From Gyrodactylus bullatarudis (taxonomy: Eukaryota; Platyhelminthes; Monogenea; Gyrodactylidea; Gyrodactylidae), in contig SSNU01000058.1 of assembly GCA_012064415.1 (NCBI GenBank), forward strand, positions 149,453 to 213,452: 64,000 bases of DNA, read 5' to 3'. A program made the position numbers and the translations under genes. Of this stretch, positions 24,501-35,541 are shown piece after piece. Within the stretch, counting starts at the first letter, position 1; the number at the start of each line of letters is the position of its first letter. Below the pieces are notes generated by a model. The model did not search any database. It saw only the letters and a program-made list of their open reading frames with translations, and had not been told where the DNA came from.

Positions 24501-27500
24501 AGCTTTTGAAATCTAGTTTTCATCAGGAGTTAGCAACTATAAACAATCAATCACTGTTTGCTGATGAATTGATAACTAGATTATTGATATAGATCCGAAT
24601 TTCATTAGGCAAGCGGTCAGAATTTACGTCAAGGTTAACCAATACCCTAAGAGTTTCAAAATTTCAAATAAAAGAGATTTCTTGAGTATTTGCACAATTT
24701 CAATTAAATGTAAGAGAATACATTATTTTGATCGGTACATTTAAGTGCCAAGAAACATCAAGCAGGATTCACAATACAACTAAAATTTGGTCTGAAAGGT
24801 GTTGAGAAACCTCTAATTTGCTTTGAGCAACTGATAAATTCATCAAGTAAAGAAAGGCAATGTCAGGTTTATAAAAAAGCGTCTTATTTAGTGGCATCAT
24901 TTTACTGAAAACTCCTATAATTCCTTTTTCTAGTACACTTTAAGACACTCGTGATGGACACTTTTTCTGGTCTTACTCTTATAACCCATCATTTACATAT
25001 GCTTTTGATCCTCATTTGATACTCGGCCTCTCCTTCCGTTATGTATAACATGTAATGATATATTCCTTGGACAAAGTTCAACACATTTCATTATAAACAA
25101 AGCTAAAGAACTGAACTATTGTTACAGTTAACAAGAGAAAGAAAGAAAATTTCATAATGAGACCTCCACTCAACCAGCTCTATTGAATTTCAATAAAAAT
25201 TTCTTTTATAACACACTAAACAAAGTGAAAATAACATTGTTAGACCAAAATTATTCTTTTTTATTTACACTTTATTTTCTTTTGTTGGTTAAGAGAGTGA
25301 AAAATTTTATATTTACTTCTGCGTACATGATCAAAATAATAATACGTTATTTTGATTACCAATTTTTTCGTCTAGTAACTACTCTATTCTGTGTGTAGTC
25401 TGAAATATTACTCGTTCATCAAAATAAAGATCAATTAACTAAGAAGAATCTATTCTGAATAAAAATAAGGTAAATCACCCTTTCTAGAAATATAATTCCA
25501 AAAATAATTTACTTCAACTATGAAACTATAATAATATTCACTTCGGGTGGTTATGTAACTTCTTCTCTTGTCTCTTATTTGGTATAAATTTGTAAAGAAA
25601 CTTTGAGACAATACAATTAGTACAATGCTTAATTTACTTTTCAATATAATTTGTTCTATTGTCTAACCTAATCCATTCAAATTCGAGTATTTTTTGGAAA
25701 GAATTCAAAATGAATTACAAATAGGTGAGAATAAAATTTCAGGATTTTGTTTTGTTTTTGTGTATTAATAATAAAATGTTTTTCTAATATTCTCAAAGAT
25801 TATATGAATACTCTTTAGATTATTGGTTAATCAATAACCAAGTTATACAGTAGTAGTCTATAGTTTTGACAAGATGTAAAAATTGACTACTACAAGGTTA
25901 ATAAGTGAGACGCAACTTTTAATTAACGATTTTTATTCTGTACAAGACAATTCTACATAAGCTCAGAGTTTGTTGCTGCGTGTTGGTTTTTTACGAAATT
26001 CTACAAATCTAAATGAATGAAACTTTTACTCAAGATTTAAATTAACCGAAATATTTCCTCTAATGTTCTCTTATTCATGCCCTGAAATTAGTATCTTACT
26101 TCCAATTAAAATTTTACTTTCTCAAAAGTTGAATGAAAGGTTTATAAAATAAGCTCTGTGAGTTTTTTTGCCCTTAATTCTCCTAGAGTCGCCCAAGTTT
26201 TAATGTATGTGGTTATAAAACGAACTGATTGATTTCTTATAAGCAATCAAGTGATGCGGTTGGTGAAACAAAAACCATTACTCTCTTTGAATGATTGCTT
26301 AACAAGACACCGCCGAGTCTTTACCAATTTTTCGTTATATTTCGTGTGATTCTCTAAAATTCCAATGAAGTGAAATTCGATATCCAATGAAACTTTTTTT
26401 TGACTTCTTCATCACATGAATATAATACTTTGACTTGTCAATGTGAAATTATGACAAGTATAATGATGTTATGAAGAAAATAACTTTTATCATATCCCAT
26501 TTTCGTGTACTTTGGTTTCTATGCTAATTTTCATCAAATTATTGTCTTTATTATACAAATATTTTGCATAGCTAATGTCTTTCTAGTAACTCATTTCTAT
26601 CCTCACTTTCAAACCACATGTAGAGAAAACCAAGTGTATTTCCTTCATATGAAGTATCTATATCTGTATTGATAGATATTTTTCTACATCTAAAGTTCAT
26701 CTATTGATAGTGCTTTTTTAGGGATAGAATAGTGTGAAATTGTTCTCTTTATTCTCAAAGTAGAATACCAAAAATAGAAGAATTGAAAAAGGACTTGAGC
26801 ATAGAGAGAAATATGTATTTGTTTATGCATTTTACACTGAGAAGCAGATCTTCAAGTCTTTCTTCTGGTTGCTATTTCAACACATTGAATTATTAATTAG
26901 AAAGAAATTTCTCTGTATATGGATTGCATATATATGAATGAGCATTCAAGATTACTGTACACAAATATATTCTTTTTTAAAACTCTCTTAACCTTATGAA
27001 TTATTTTTAAGGATTCAAGTGATAGAAATTTAGAAAAACTTGCATTTTTCATTTTCTTTTTTTATCGTAAAACTGAACCTAACTTGTCTCAACATTCTCA
27101 TTAAAAGTATCGTTTAAATAATATATTTGAATAAAGACGAAAAAACTATGACCTCTTATCAGATATACGGTAGTATTAATAACAGATATTTCTTGAGAGA
27201 AAAATTCAATTTTTAAAATACCATTTACAATTTTATCATCTTTTTTTATTCAATGCAATACAGAATTTATTATTCTCTAGCGTGTTGCCAAAGATTATTC
27301 TTTAGTAGTTATTGATCCTTTAAAATTCATTTTTTCAATGATGACTGATTAGATTACTTTTACTTCTCAAAATGGGTTTCATTATTTATTAAAAACAATA
27401 AAAATGTTGGTTTCCGTTTTCATTTATCGCTCATGACTCATGTATATTCTGAATTATTGAGTAAGAGTGCTTCTAAACTTGAATAAAGTAAGATCAGGTC

Positions 27501-30500
27501 CAAATTTCGTACATGAGTGGTTAAGTTTTCTGTCGTGAAGATCTAGTTTTCAATACTTCAGTTAGATACCTTGAGTTTGACCAAATTTGGTTGCTAACGA
27601 AATCCTTTAAGACTTGAATAACTTTTATTCAATAGGAGATCTGTCATTGTAGAGAGTAAACATTTATTGACAACTGAGTCAAAATTATATACAATTATTA
27701 GGAAGTTTAGTGTATTTTGAACCAACGTAAAATTTTATATCAGAAAATTGTTGGTCAGAAAAATATAGATTTTTTGACTTACCTCAGTGTTATTCTCGAA
27801 ACGATGCCAAATTAGAAGATAGTTTCCTATTAACTCTGATTAAATGTAGGATATTTTCAAGAAAATGAATTCAATCGATATGAACTTTTCATTAACTTAG
27901 TATATCTTGGTTTGATTCTATATAAAATTAATCTCATGAAAATAGCTTTTAAATATATAATTTATTGATGTAACTTTTTATCTTCATTTCTATTAGACGC
28001 CTTCTTTCTATCGAATTTTTCTTCTTGAAATCATCTTTTCTTACGAGAAATATAATATTTTCTTATTTCATTAAAAGTATTTGAACAAATACTCGAGATG
28101 GTCAATCACAAAAAAAATGTCGTTTGAAAGAAGTTCCCCCAAAATTTAATTCTGTTTGCTAAATTTTTTTCTTTTAAATAAAATCAAATTATTTGGAACA
28201 TCTTTTGACATCACCCCTTTTTTCTATTGTGATAAAATAGTTTTGTTTATATCTTAATCTAATTAGATAAAAATGAAAACTTTTTACTCAATCCCATTCA
28301 CATTTGGCCAAGTTTTTCTACATAGGACCAAAGATAATTAAGATAGCACGATTAAAACCTGACTACCCACTTTTAAACACATGAAACAACTAAATTGTAA
28401 AAATGTCTATTACGATCTTTGTGTTTGTTTTTCTCATTTTCTGATCAAGGTCCAGACAAAATATATAAGTCTGATTAACGGAATTGTATCAAAAGATTAA
28501 AATTTTATCAGCCAATATATTTTATTTCTCGTAGAAAATAATTCATCCTTTTTACTTTGTTTACTTGAATCAAGATTAGGTTAAATATAAATTCAAGACA
28601 TCTACGCAGTTGAATTTTGACGGTATTCTAGTTGTGCTGAGATAGGAAAGTGTGCCTCCTAATTAAAGAAAGATGATCAGAGTCTCTTCTTTAACATGAG
28701 TCATTTAATCTATAAAGAGAATATGATAAAATGAGTGTTTTTTATCAGAGAAATCTGTATTTTTCTCTTATTGTAAATGAATGATGAATCAATTTGATTA
28801 TAAATAATGAATTCAGAGCTTAATTCACACCAAATGACTCATTTAGTTCTTATTGTCCACAAGTGTTAGATCACATTATTAAAGCTAATTGATTTAAAGT
28901 TGGGAGTCTATGATTTTTACGGAAAGTTCGATTTTTTCATCAAAAATTTGAATATGTTAGAGATTTTTTGGAATCCTACTCATGTTGCCCGCTTTTACGA
29001 CTTGAAGAATAAAATATGGTAATTTTTCAAATTTCGAATTAGCGCCAAAAGCCCATTTTTTCGAACTTTGAACTGAAAATTTTCATTGATTTCAAAGTGA
29101 GAGAGTGATCAAAAGTTGATTTTCAGGATCACAATTGGACAAAAAACTGAATATGCCGAATCTGTTCTAATGCATAACTTCATTATCGTTTGGGAGTCGA
29201 ATTTAAATTTTTTGATCATTTTCACTACTTGAAAATTAAAGAAATTTCGACAAATCAAAATCCCTCGAAAATAGTTGATCTTATGAAAAATTCTTGGCGA
29301 TATTTGGCTTTCTAGTCCCATTATGATCCTGAAAATCAACTTTTGACCACTCTCGCAATTTGAAATCAATGAAAATTTTCAGTTCAAAGTTCGTAAAAGT
29401 GGGCAACATGAGTAGGTTTCCAAAAATATCTCTAACATATTCGAATTCTTGATGAAAATATCGAGATTTCTGTAAAAAATCATGAATTCCCAACCTCATA
29501 CTATCAACCAACTTTACTATACGTTATCAATTAAGAAGAACTCAAGAATAATAATATCTAATAGATACTATCTATTGGTCTAAGAGAGTTATTTAATAAA
29601 AATTTGTATTCTCAAGTTACTCTTTCTCATTTCTTCAGTCCATAGAACAGAGGAAAAAAACGTCCTGTTGACTCTAATGGAAATAACAAGACTTGCATCT
29701 TACTATGGGCTAACTGACTTGCCAGAATTAGTCAGAATGGAACGAGAAATTGAAGCTCTCGAGGAACGTGAAGCCATGTCGCACGAAGGTTGTGATGAAC
29801 CCCGCTTACAGATTCTTTCGACAGCTAATCATGATTGTTTCAACATGACCAATTCATCTTCTTCAATTGCCTCCCTATCTTCACTTCCAAATGAGATTAA
29901 CAATAACAACCTGCACTCTCATGAAATTTTGATAAAGAAATTAAATAACGAGCTGATTGATGATAACCTCGATGCTACTCAAGGGAGGTACAATGATCTC
30001 AAATCGAAAAAGAACTCTTTTCTCAATGAAGATTCCAATGTAAGAATGAAAATTATTTAGAAATATCAAATATATATATTAAAATAATAAAACTACTTAA
30101 AAGTAATTCCACATTTATTGTCTAAAGAAACTGCCAAAGGAAACTTTTACCAGTGATATTTACCTTAAAATTAGCGATAAATTTGATCAAGAATCAAAGA
30201 CAAGTGCCTCTTCCAGTGGTGTTGGTGGATCTAGTGACGAAGAGAGTCTACACTCGGATCTTCTAACTGGTCAACATTTTCGTAGCAAAATCGAAGCACC
30301 AGAATTACCTCACTCAGATATTGATATCCCTTTAAAGAAAGGTTTTTGTCTATCTAACGAATCTGGATCTGGCATTAATGTTGTTAATCGAAAGATTTCT
30401 GTTAACAATGATCAGACAGCCTACTCAGATGCTTCAGTTGAAGCAAAAAGCAAGGGTATTAATAAATCTACAAATTTGAAAATTCCAAATAACTATGTAA

Positions 30501-33500
30501 GTTTAAATAACTATGAAAAATCTTTACTTTTGACTTAAACTCTGGTTTTTCTCCCTCTCAACAATCAAGATTGAAAAAGATAAAAAATCCTATGTCAATA
30601 AAGGAACTTTTTGTAGCAAGAATAACACACCAGACAGATTACCTCCAACCAAAAGTGAGTTCTTTTCAAATGTAATTTCTAGGGCCTCAAGAGTTATGAC
30701 GCATTTTATAGTTCTTGAAAGATTCCAAAGAATTGTTGGGTTTCAAAAAATTACTGATTAGTAATTAAATTTGCCACCCATTTAAAAGATTTTGATAAGA
30801 ATAAAAAGTTCACTTGTGAATAGTCAGATGGTTTTTTGTCTAAAAATCAAATTCAGGGTCTAAATTCAAAAAATAATGTTTTCCAAAAATTTGGACATAA
30901 CTCGAAATTAAAATTTTAACAAAAGAATTATATTTTAAAGAGATATGTACATTTCGCCAGGTCTCGTCAGTCTTAATTCCTGGTTCAATATTTAATAAAA
31001 ATTGTTATAATGAATTGTCTATGAATGAAATCGTGAAAATTTTCTTGAGTAACTTCAATTGATGAAAAACCAAAAAACTTTTCTAGTATTCAGGTAGAAA
31101 AGAAAAATTAAAAATCAATTGAGCCATGGTAGTTCTAAATTGTGTGTGTAGTTCTTTTGAATACACAGATTTGGATCTTCCCTCATAATGTAAAACTTTT
31201 CTNNNNNNNNNNNNNNNNNNNNNNNNNNNNNNNNNNNNNNNNNNNNNNNNNNNNNNNNNNNNNNNNNNNNNNNNNNNNNNNNNNNNNNNNNNNNNNNNNN
31301 NNNNNNNNNNNNNNNNNNNNNNNNNNNNNNNNNNNNNNNNNNNNNNNNNNNNNNNNNNNNNNNNNNNNNNNNNNNNNNNNNNNNNNNNNNNNNNNNNNNN
31401 NNNNNNNNNNNNNNNNNNNNNNNNNNNNNNNNNNNNNNNNNNNNNNNNNNNNNNNNNNNNNNNNNNNNNNNNNNNNNNNNNNNNNNNNNNNNNNNNNNNN
31501 NNNNNNNNNNNNNNNNNNNNNNNNNNNNNNNNNNNNNNNNNNNNNNNNNNNNNNNNNNNNNNNNNNNNNNNNNNNNNNNNNNNNNNNNNNNNNNNNNNNN
31601 NNNNNNNNNNNNNNNNNNNNNNNNNNNNNNNNNNNNNNNNNNNNNNNNNNNNNNNNNNNNNNNNNNNNNNNNNNNNNNNNNNNNNNNNNNNNNNNNNNNN
31701 NNNNNNNNNNNNNNNNNNNNNNNNNNNNNNNNNNNNNNNNNNNNNNNNNNNNNNNNNNNNNNNNNNNNNNNNNNNNNNNNNNNNNNNNNNNNNNNNNNNN
31801 NNNNNNNNNNNNNNNNNNNNNNNNNNNNNNNNNNNNNNNNNNNNNNNNNNNNNNNNNNNNNNNNNNNNNNNNNNNNNNNNNNNNNNNNNNNNNNNNNNNN
31901 NNNNNNNNNNNNNNNNNNNNNNNNNNNNNNNNNNNNNNNNNNNNNNNNNNNNNNNNNNNNNNNNNNNNNNNNNNNNNNNNNNNNNNNNNNNNNNNNNNNN
32001 NNNNNNNNNNNNNNNNNNNNNNNNNNNNNNNNNNNAGAGGGATACACTGATTTGTACGTTAGATATGTAGATGATACGTTCATTGTCATGAAACAAGAAG
32101 CTTCCACCGAGGAATTCTTCAGTGAAATGAACTTAATCCATCCGAACATCAAATTCACGAAGAAACAAGAAATAGAAGATTCGATAAGTTTCTTAGATGT
32201 AAAGTTGACAAGGAAACCAGATGGGGGCATAGGAAGAACCATACATAGGAAGAAAACAGACACAGGAAAGTACTTACACTTCACGATTTCATTCATAGAC
32301 AATTCATTATAACAATTTTTATTAAATATTGAACCAGGAATTGAGACTGACGAGACCTGGCGAAATGTACATATCTCTTTAAAATATAATTCTTTTGTTA
32401 AAATTTTAATTGATGAATATTTCCTGTTATCCGGACGTATATGAAAATGTACGTTTATTTTTATCTAATAATAACTCGAAATATCCTAGTCCTATTACAT
32501 TGGTCAAGTACTCATTTCCTTAGATAATATCACGTATAATATGTATGTATATTCCAAAAAGCAGCATTTTTAATTTGAATACACTAATGAGTAGTCAGTT
32601 TAATGTGGTAGGAGATCAGCCGAGGCAGTATGTGTTGCTTTGTAGAAAAATAATATATCAATATCACTTGATTCCGAGTTTATGTGAGAAAGCTGTAACA
32701 GATATTTGATCGACGCAGTCTTGATGTTATCTGTACAATGCATATTCATTAATGTATTCGCAGTTAACCTATAGGATTGAGGCACGCCACTTTGTTAAAT
32801 TCATTGAAATTCCCTGAATAGAAAGACCAACTTTGAGAGTCGAGTCTTAAGAAAAATACACCGATCATTTTCTTAATCTAGCTTAAAATATGACTCTTTG
32901 AGGCCTTACTAGTTTATTTTACAGCAATTTAATTAAAATTGTTTTTTCAACTTAAAAGTTCCCCTTCCGACATTAACTTCTGGTCAAAAACAATCCACGC
33001 CAAGCAGTACGCTCTGTAAATCATCTTCTAGAGATTCCCTCTTTGTAAAACCTTCCATTGTGTCCATACCCAGAAAAATTTCCACATGTTCTACTTCTTC
33101 GAGGCCAACAACACCAAATTCAGAGTTAAATTCAAAAAAATTCAAAGATAACGATGTTTACAATATGGTAAGAAATTTCAGAAATCCTTAATTTTTTAGT
33201 TCATATACACATAGATCTTGCAACTGTTAGCTGATGCTATTTATTTGAGACGTCATTTTTTAAGATACATGCTAAATTTTTAATAAAATTGATTTTAGCA
33301 TCCTTTCATAGAATCATTCGTAAAATGTATTTAATTTAAATTAACTTCTCTTCTTACTTTATATCTGATTGTACAGACTAAAATCCAGATCGTCCCGGGG
33401 AAGAAAAGAAAGTTTATCAACAATCCCATTGAATCGAATGACCCTATTTCTATTTATGACTCCATTAACTACGAAGTTAGCTTAAATAATTATGTAAAGA

Positions 33501-34106
33501 GGTTGTTTAATGTTTATTATTCGTGAACAAAACAGAAATCAAACTCAGTTCTGTTATGAGGAAGTTTACGTGTGAAACACTGAATAAATGTTCTATTCTT
33601 TCCAACATTGAGATGGAACAACTATACATGTTTTATTTTAATGTTTATTGTTAATTTTAAAAAATCTAATTTACAATTGAACTGAAAACTTATTTTTGCA
33701 GGTGTTTAAAAAAATATTTTCTTGTGCTTGCCATGACAAGATCAACTTTCAACGTCTAGATGAAGGCCGATATCGTCTTGGCAATCGAGTTTACTATCTT
33801 CGTAAATTCCGTTCACATATTATGGTCCGTGTTGGTGGCGGTTGGCTTACCCTTGACGAGTTTCTTGCCCGTAATGATCCATGCCGCAAGCAGGGTAGCA
33901 GATTAGTAAGAACCAATTCCTACTCTGAGGCCTACTCAAATGCCAGAAGTCTCACAAAGGATAATATTAAAATTGAATGGAACAAAGCTGATGTTAAGCA
34001 AACACATCACTGTGATCCGTCAGATTGTAGTAATTTCATGAATAGCAGCAATAGAACTACGCCAAGACTCATTAAAGATGGAGTACTTCTCAGAAGTAAT
34101 CAATAA
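18596..34106 (+). CDS. GAS2L: GAS2-like protein: CH domain plus GAS2 (GAR) domain
   Basis: Nine phase-consistent exons: 18596-18637, 18761-19085, 19114-19395 (or 19153-19395), 29639-30039, 30128-30496, 30570-30654, 32959-33167, 33377-33493, 33702-34106. They give about 744 aa. Calponin-homology sequence starts at residue ~17 (VVREDINDWLQRYLF) and resumes after a ~100-residue Ser-rich insertion (FLEWCKDLGIKETVLFE). It is followed by the family's 'LTLMEITRLASYYGL' and 'LVRMEREIE'. A disordered linker (~240-610) leads to a GAS2-related domain (~611-675) with 'EGRYRLGN' and 'HIMVRVGGGW'. CH binds actin and the GAR domain binds microtubules, so the protein should link the two. A T-K-I-P motif, created at the exon 6/7 junction, fits the EB1-binding [S/T]xIP type. 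The intron after exon 3 is 10.2 kb; the intron after exon 6 holds a Penelope-like element and the N gap. Confidence 0.9.
21043..21345. mobile_element. Inverted-repeat element, family G copy 1
   Basis: Arms of about 60 bp at 21078-21138 and 21283-21341 mirror each other (core AAGGTGTGAGAGGAATTAAA versus its complement). A related sequence at 56010-56200 shares the same start, AGGAATCAAACG-type arm and a central TTTCTATTTTTCGACCA phrase. No coding content. Confidence 0.55.
21371..21579. mobile_element. 209-bp hairpin element carrying a hammerhead core
   Basis: Two 59-bp arms (21371-21429 and 21521-21579) match in inverted orientation at 55 of 59 positions; the inner 32 bp (GTAGGTAGAAAACGAAAATA and on) are identical. 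The 91-base loop contains the hammerhead-type ribozyme described at 21479-21523. The terminal CCC of that ribozyme is also the first base triplet of the right arm, so the two folds compete. No TSD could be defined with confidence. Confidence 0.75.
21479..21523 (+). ncRNA. Hammerhead ribozyme (type I), candidate
   Basis: Visible parts in order: helix I strand GGGT (21479-21482), CTGATGA (21483-21489), an 8-nt helix II segment GAACCGAC, GAAA (21498-21501), a helix III of about 4 bp (AATA with TATT, 10-nt loop), cleavage triplet TTC at 21517-21519, then ACCC (21520-21523) pairing with GGGT. Every invariant core base of the hammerhead is present. The weak point is helix II, which can form only one closing G-C pair. 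Self-cleavage is inferred. Confidence 0.6.
22371..22790 (+). mobile_element. Non-autonomous element, family C copy 2
   Basis: Same family as 6488-6936, same orientation, roughly 80 % alike by eye. Starts TAGGCTAGGTTGAAAT and ends AAAAATTTCATCCTA, so its terminal repeats have mutated. It lies in the large intron of the GAS2-like gene. Confidence 0.65.
23612..23668 (+). ncRNA. Degenerate hammerhead-like motif
   Basis: CTGATGA at 23618-23624, then GAACCGGT, then GAAA at 23633-23636, and TATTC followed by ACCC at 23660-23668. The order and spacing match the 21.48 kb ribozyme, and CTGATGAGAACCG is identical. Helix I is interrupted (T-A, G-C, then A opposite C), helix II closes with G-U, and helix III cannot extend past its first pair, so I read this as a mutated, probably inactive copy. 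Flanks TTAGAGA and TCTCTAA form a weak outer stem. Confidence 0.45.
23790..23905. repeat. Single arm of family B element
   Basis: Contains AAAGTGGGCCTCATAATCTA, exactly the phrase found in the right arm of the element at 59484-60100, with matching flanks. The other arm is absent. Confidence 0.5.
28880..29515. mobile_element. Long-TIR MITE, family A copy 2
   Basis: Two facing arms of about 170-200 bp with the family A outer sequence (AAGTTGGGAGTCTATGATTT at left, its complement at right) and the shared AATCCTACTCATGTTGCCC block. It sits ~120 bp upstream of exon 4 of the GAS2-like gene. Confidence 0.75.
30940..30974 (-). ncRNA. Hammerhead ribozyme in left terminal repeat of the Penelope element
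   Basis: On the minus strand: AAGA, CTGACGA (30970-30964), GACCTGGC, GAAA, TGTACAT, A, TCTC. It equals the right-hand copy at 32343-32377 except that the fourth pair of helix I is A opposite C. Core bases are intact (the seventh-position rule CUGANGA is met). Confidence 0.65.
31203..32035. other. Assembly gap (run of N)
   Basis: 833 undetermined bases inside the Penelope-like element. Frames reported across it would be artefacts. The inverted terminal repeats on both sides probably caused the assembly break. Confidence 0.99.
32036..32312 (+). pseudogene. Penelope-type reverse transcriptase fragment
   Basis: About 90 residues follow the gap: a catalytic-motif phrase 'YVRYVDDTFIVMK' with the YVDD box of Penelope-like reverse transcriptases, then 'FFSEMNLIHPNIKFT', 'ISFLDVKLTRKPDGGIG' and 'HRKKTDTGKYLHF'. 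This run of blocks (FLDV, then DG, then YLHF) is characteristic of the Penelope RT fingers-to-thumb region. Translation then runs into the right terminal repeat and stops, so the thumb and the GIY-YIG endonuclease that full elements carry are missing. Truncated, presumably unable to move itself. Confidence 0.8.
32343..32377 (+). ncRNA. Hammerhead ribozyme in right terminal repeat of the Penelope element
   Basis: Helix I strand GAGA (32343-32346), CTGACGA (32347-32353), 8-nt helix II segment GACCTGGC, GAAA (32362-32365), a short helix III made by TGTACAT with a 2-nt loop, cleavage triplet ATA (32371-32373), and TCTC (32374-32377) pairing perfectly with GAGA. Hammerheads with tiny helix III in Penelope terminal repeats are established; this fits that class. 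Confidence 0.75.
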
Positions 34107-35541
34107 CTCCAAAGGTTTCTCTCCTCATCACAAGACTCTTTACTTACATATCTTTGGGAAATGTATGTAGAACGAATTTTCCAAACCTATTTCGAATACC
34201 TTTTGCCCTTTTATGCCCAACTTTATCATGATATACAATCTTTAAACTAAAGAGGTTTTTGAATAATAATTTTAGAGAATATTCATTGTCAAATAATCCA
34301 TTTTAACAGTTATCGCTAAACTCAAATAATTCAACTTGTTACTAAGTTATTTACTTCTATTTATATTAACATTGTTATTATTGTTGGGAAAGAACTCAAC
34401 AAAATGTGATTTCTTGTTTCTATTTCAATATAAAAAGAATATGGAATAATCTTTCTACTTGTTTCAAATTCCATTTCATACACATTAAACACTGGTTAAT
34501 GAACGGTATTTTAATTTTATTGCCTAAAACAAGCCTGTAAGTTTCAGCTAACAGTTATAACGAGTGGAATAGATCAAGTAAAAATTTAATGAATATAAAA
34601 AATCTTAAACAGGAGAATACATTCCTAGTTTAGTTCCAAAGTAAATCCTTGACAATCTCTGTTCTGCATTGATTGATCTGAAAAGAAGAAAAATAATTTA
34701 GAAAGAAATTCTGAATTTTAAATAAAAAAGCTCTAAAAATAAAGTAGAGATGGGCTTTCTGATACCAAATTTTTCCAATACAACTGTGAATTAAAAAAAT
34801 ATTTTGTTTCGTCACTGTGTCATTCATATTTAAAAATCCTAAATACCTTTTTCTGATATTTCTAATATTTCATCAAAAACAGTCATCTTTTCATGATGTG
34901 TCTGGGATATCATAGAAAAATCGGCATTACCATTACGTTAGATAATTTTTTCTAATAAGTCTAAAAAGTAATCTCGTGAATTATTTGGAGAGAATAGTTT
35001 TTAAACTATCCTAATTTTAATCAACATTTTTCATTTTGATGATACTTTGTCAGCCAGTTATTGGTTTTTGAAACACTATAGCGCAAGTGAGCTTTTCCGC
35101 TTGTATCCTTTTTAATATTAATACCACAGTATGAAAGATTTAAACCATTTTTTTAAAAATAATATGAAAATTTCGAAAATGATAGAGAATCATTCATTCT
35201 GATCTCAAATCCAAAATAAAAAAAATTTAACTACTCGTTTACGATATATTTCTTCAACTTTAAGGCGGATTTTCTACCAGATAACCTCATGTTATAGGTG
35301 TCGTGAACAGCTCGAATGATGCGGAATCTTTCAAACTATCGATACAGTAACAGTTTCACGATTAAATAATTTCCCTTAATTTTTCAATGAAATAATTCAC
35401 TGTGTACTACTTTTTTGAATTAGTCTGAACTACTTTGAGTTAGAAAGATAAAAATTTTGGAAAATCCTTTGGAATCATGTCGAATTATAATTAGTAAACT
35501 TTTCTAACATTCTGGCTCAAACGAAATCCAGAAAAATTCTA
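34107..35541. other. Intergenic / 3' flank of the GAS2-like gene
   Basis: 1.4 kb of AT-rich sequence after the GAS2-like stop and before the transposon. Several ATTAAA/AATATA-type motifs could serve polyadenylation, none decisive. No gene seen. Confidence 0.5.

Larger units (their letters stand above)
19396..29638. other. 10.2 kb intron 3 of the GAS2-like gene
   Basis: It begins GTGAGT and ends TTTCTTCAG. I found no nested gene on either strand; open frames here are short and compositionally like noise. The intron carries several element copies listed separately (21043-21345, 21371-21579, 22371-22790, 23612-23700, 23790-23905, 28880-29515). The stretch 24.0-28.8 kb is plain AT-rich sequence with no structure that I could recognise. 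Confidence 0.6.
30906..32411 (+). mobile_element. Penelope-like retroelement with inverted terminal repeats
   Basis: A reverse-transcriptase fragment (32036-32312) lies between two ~130-bp repeats in opposite orientation, 30906-31035 and 32282-32411, differing at only about one base. Penelope-like elements are known to carry such pLTRs, sometimes inverted, and to encode hammerhead ribozymes in them; both are true here. The element occupies intron 6 of the GAS2-like gene in the gene's own orientation. An 833-base N gap removes the middle, so completeness cannot be judged. The near identity of the terminal repeats suggests a recent insertion. Confidence 0.75.

Noticed and set aside
31083..32302. 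Three long open frames crossing the N run
   Set aside because: They exist only because N is read as open; only the 32036-32312 end has recognisable protein.
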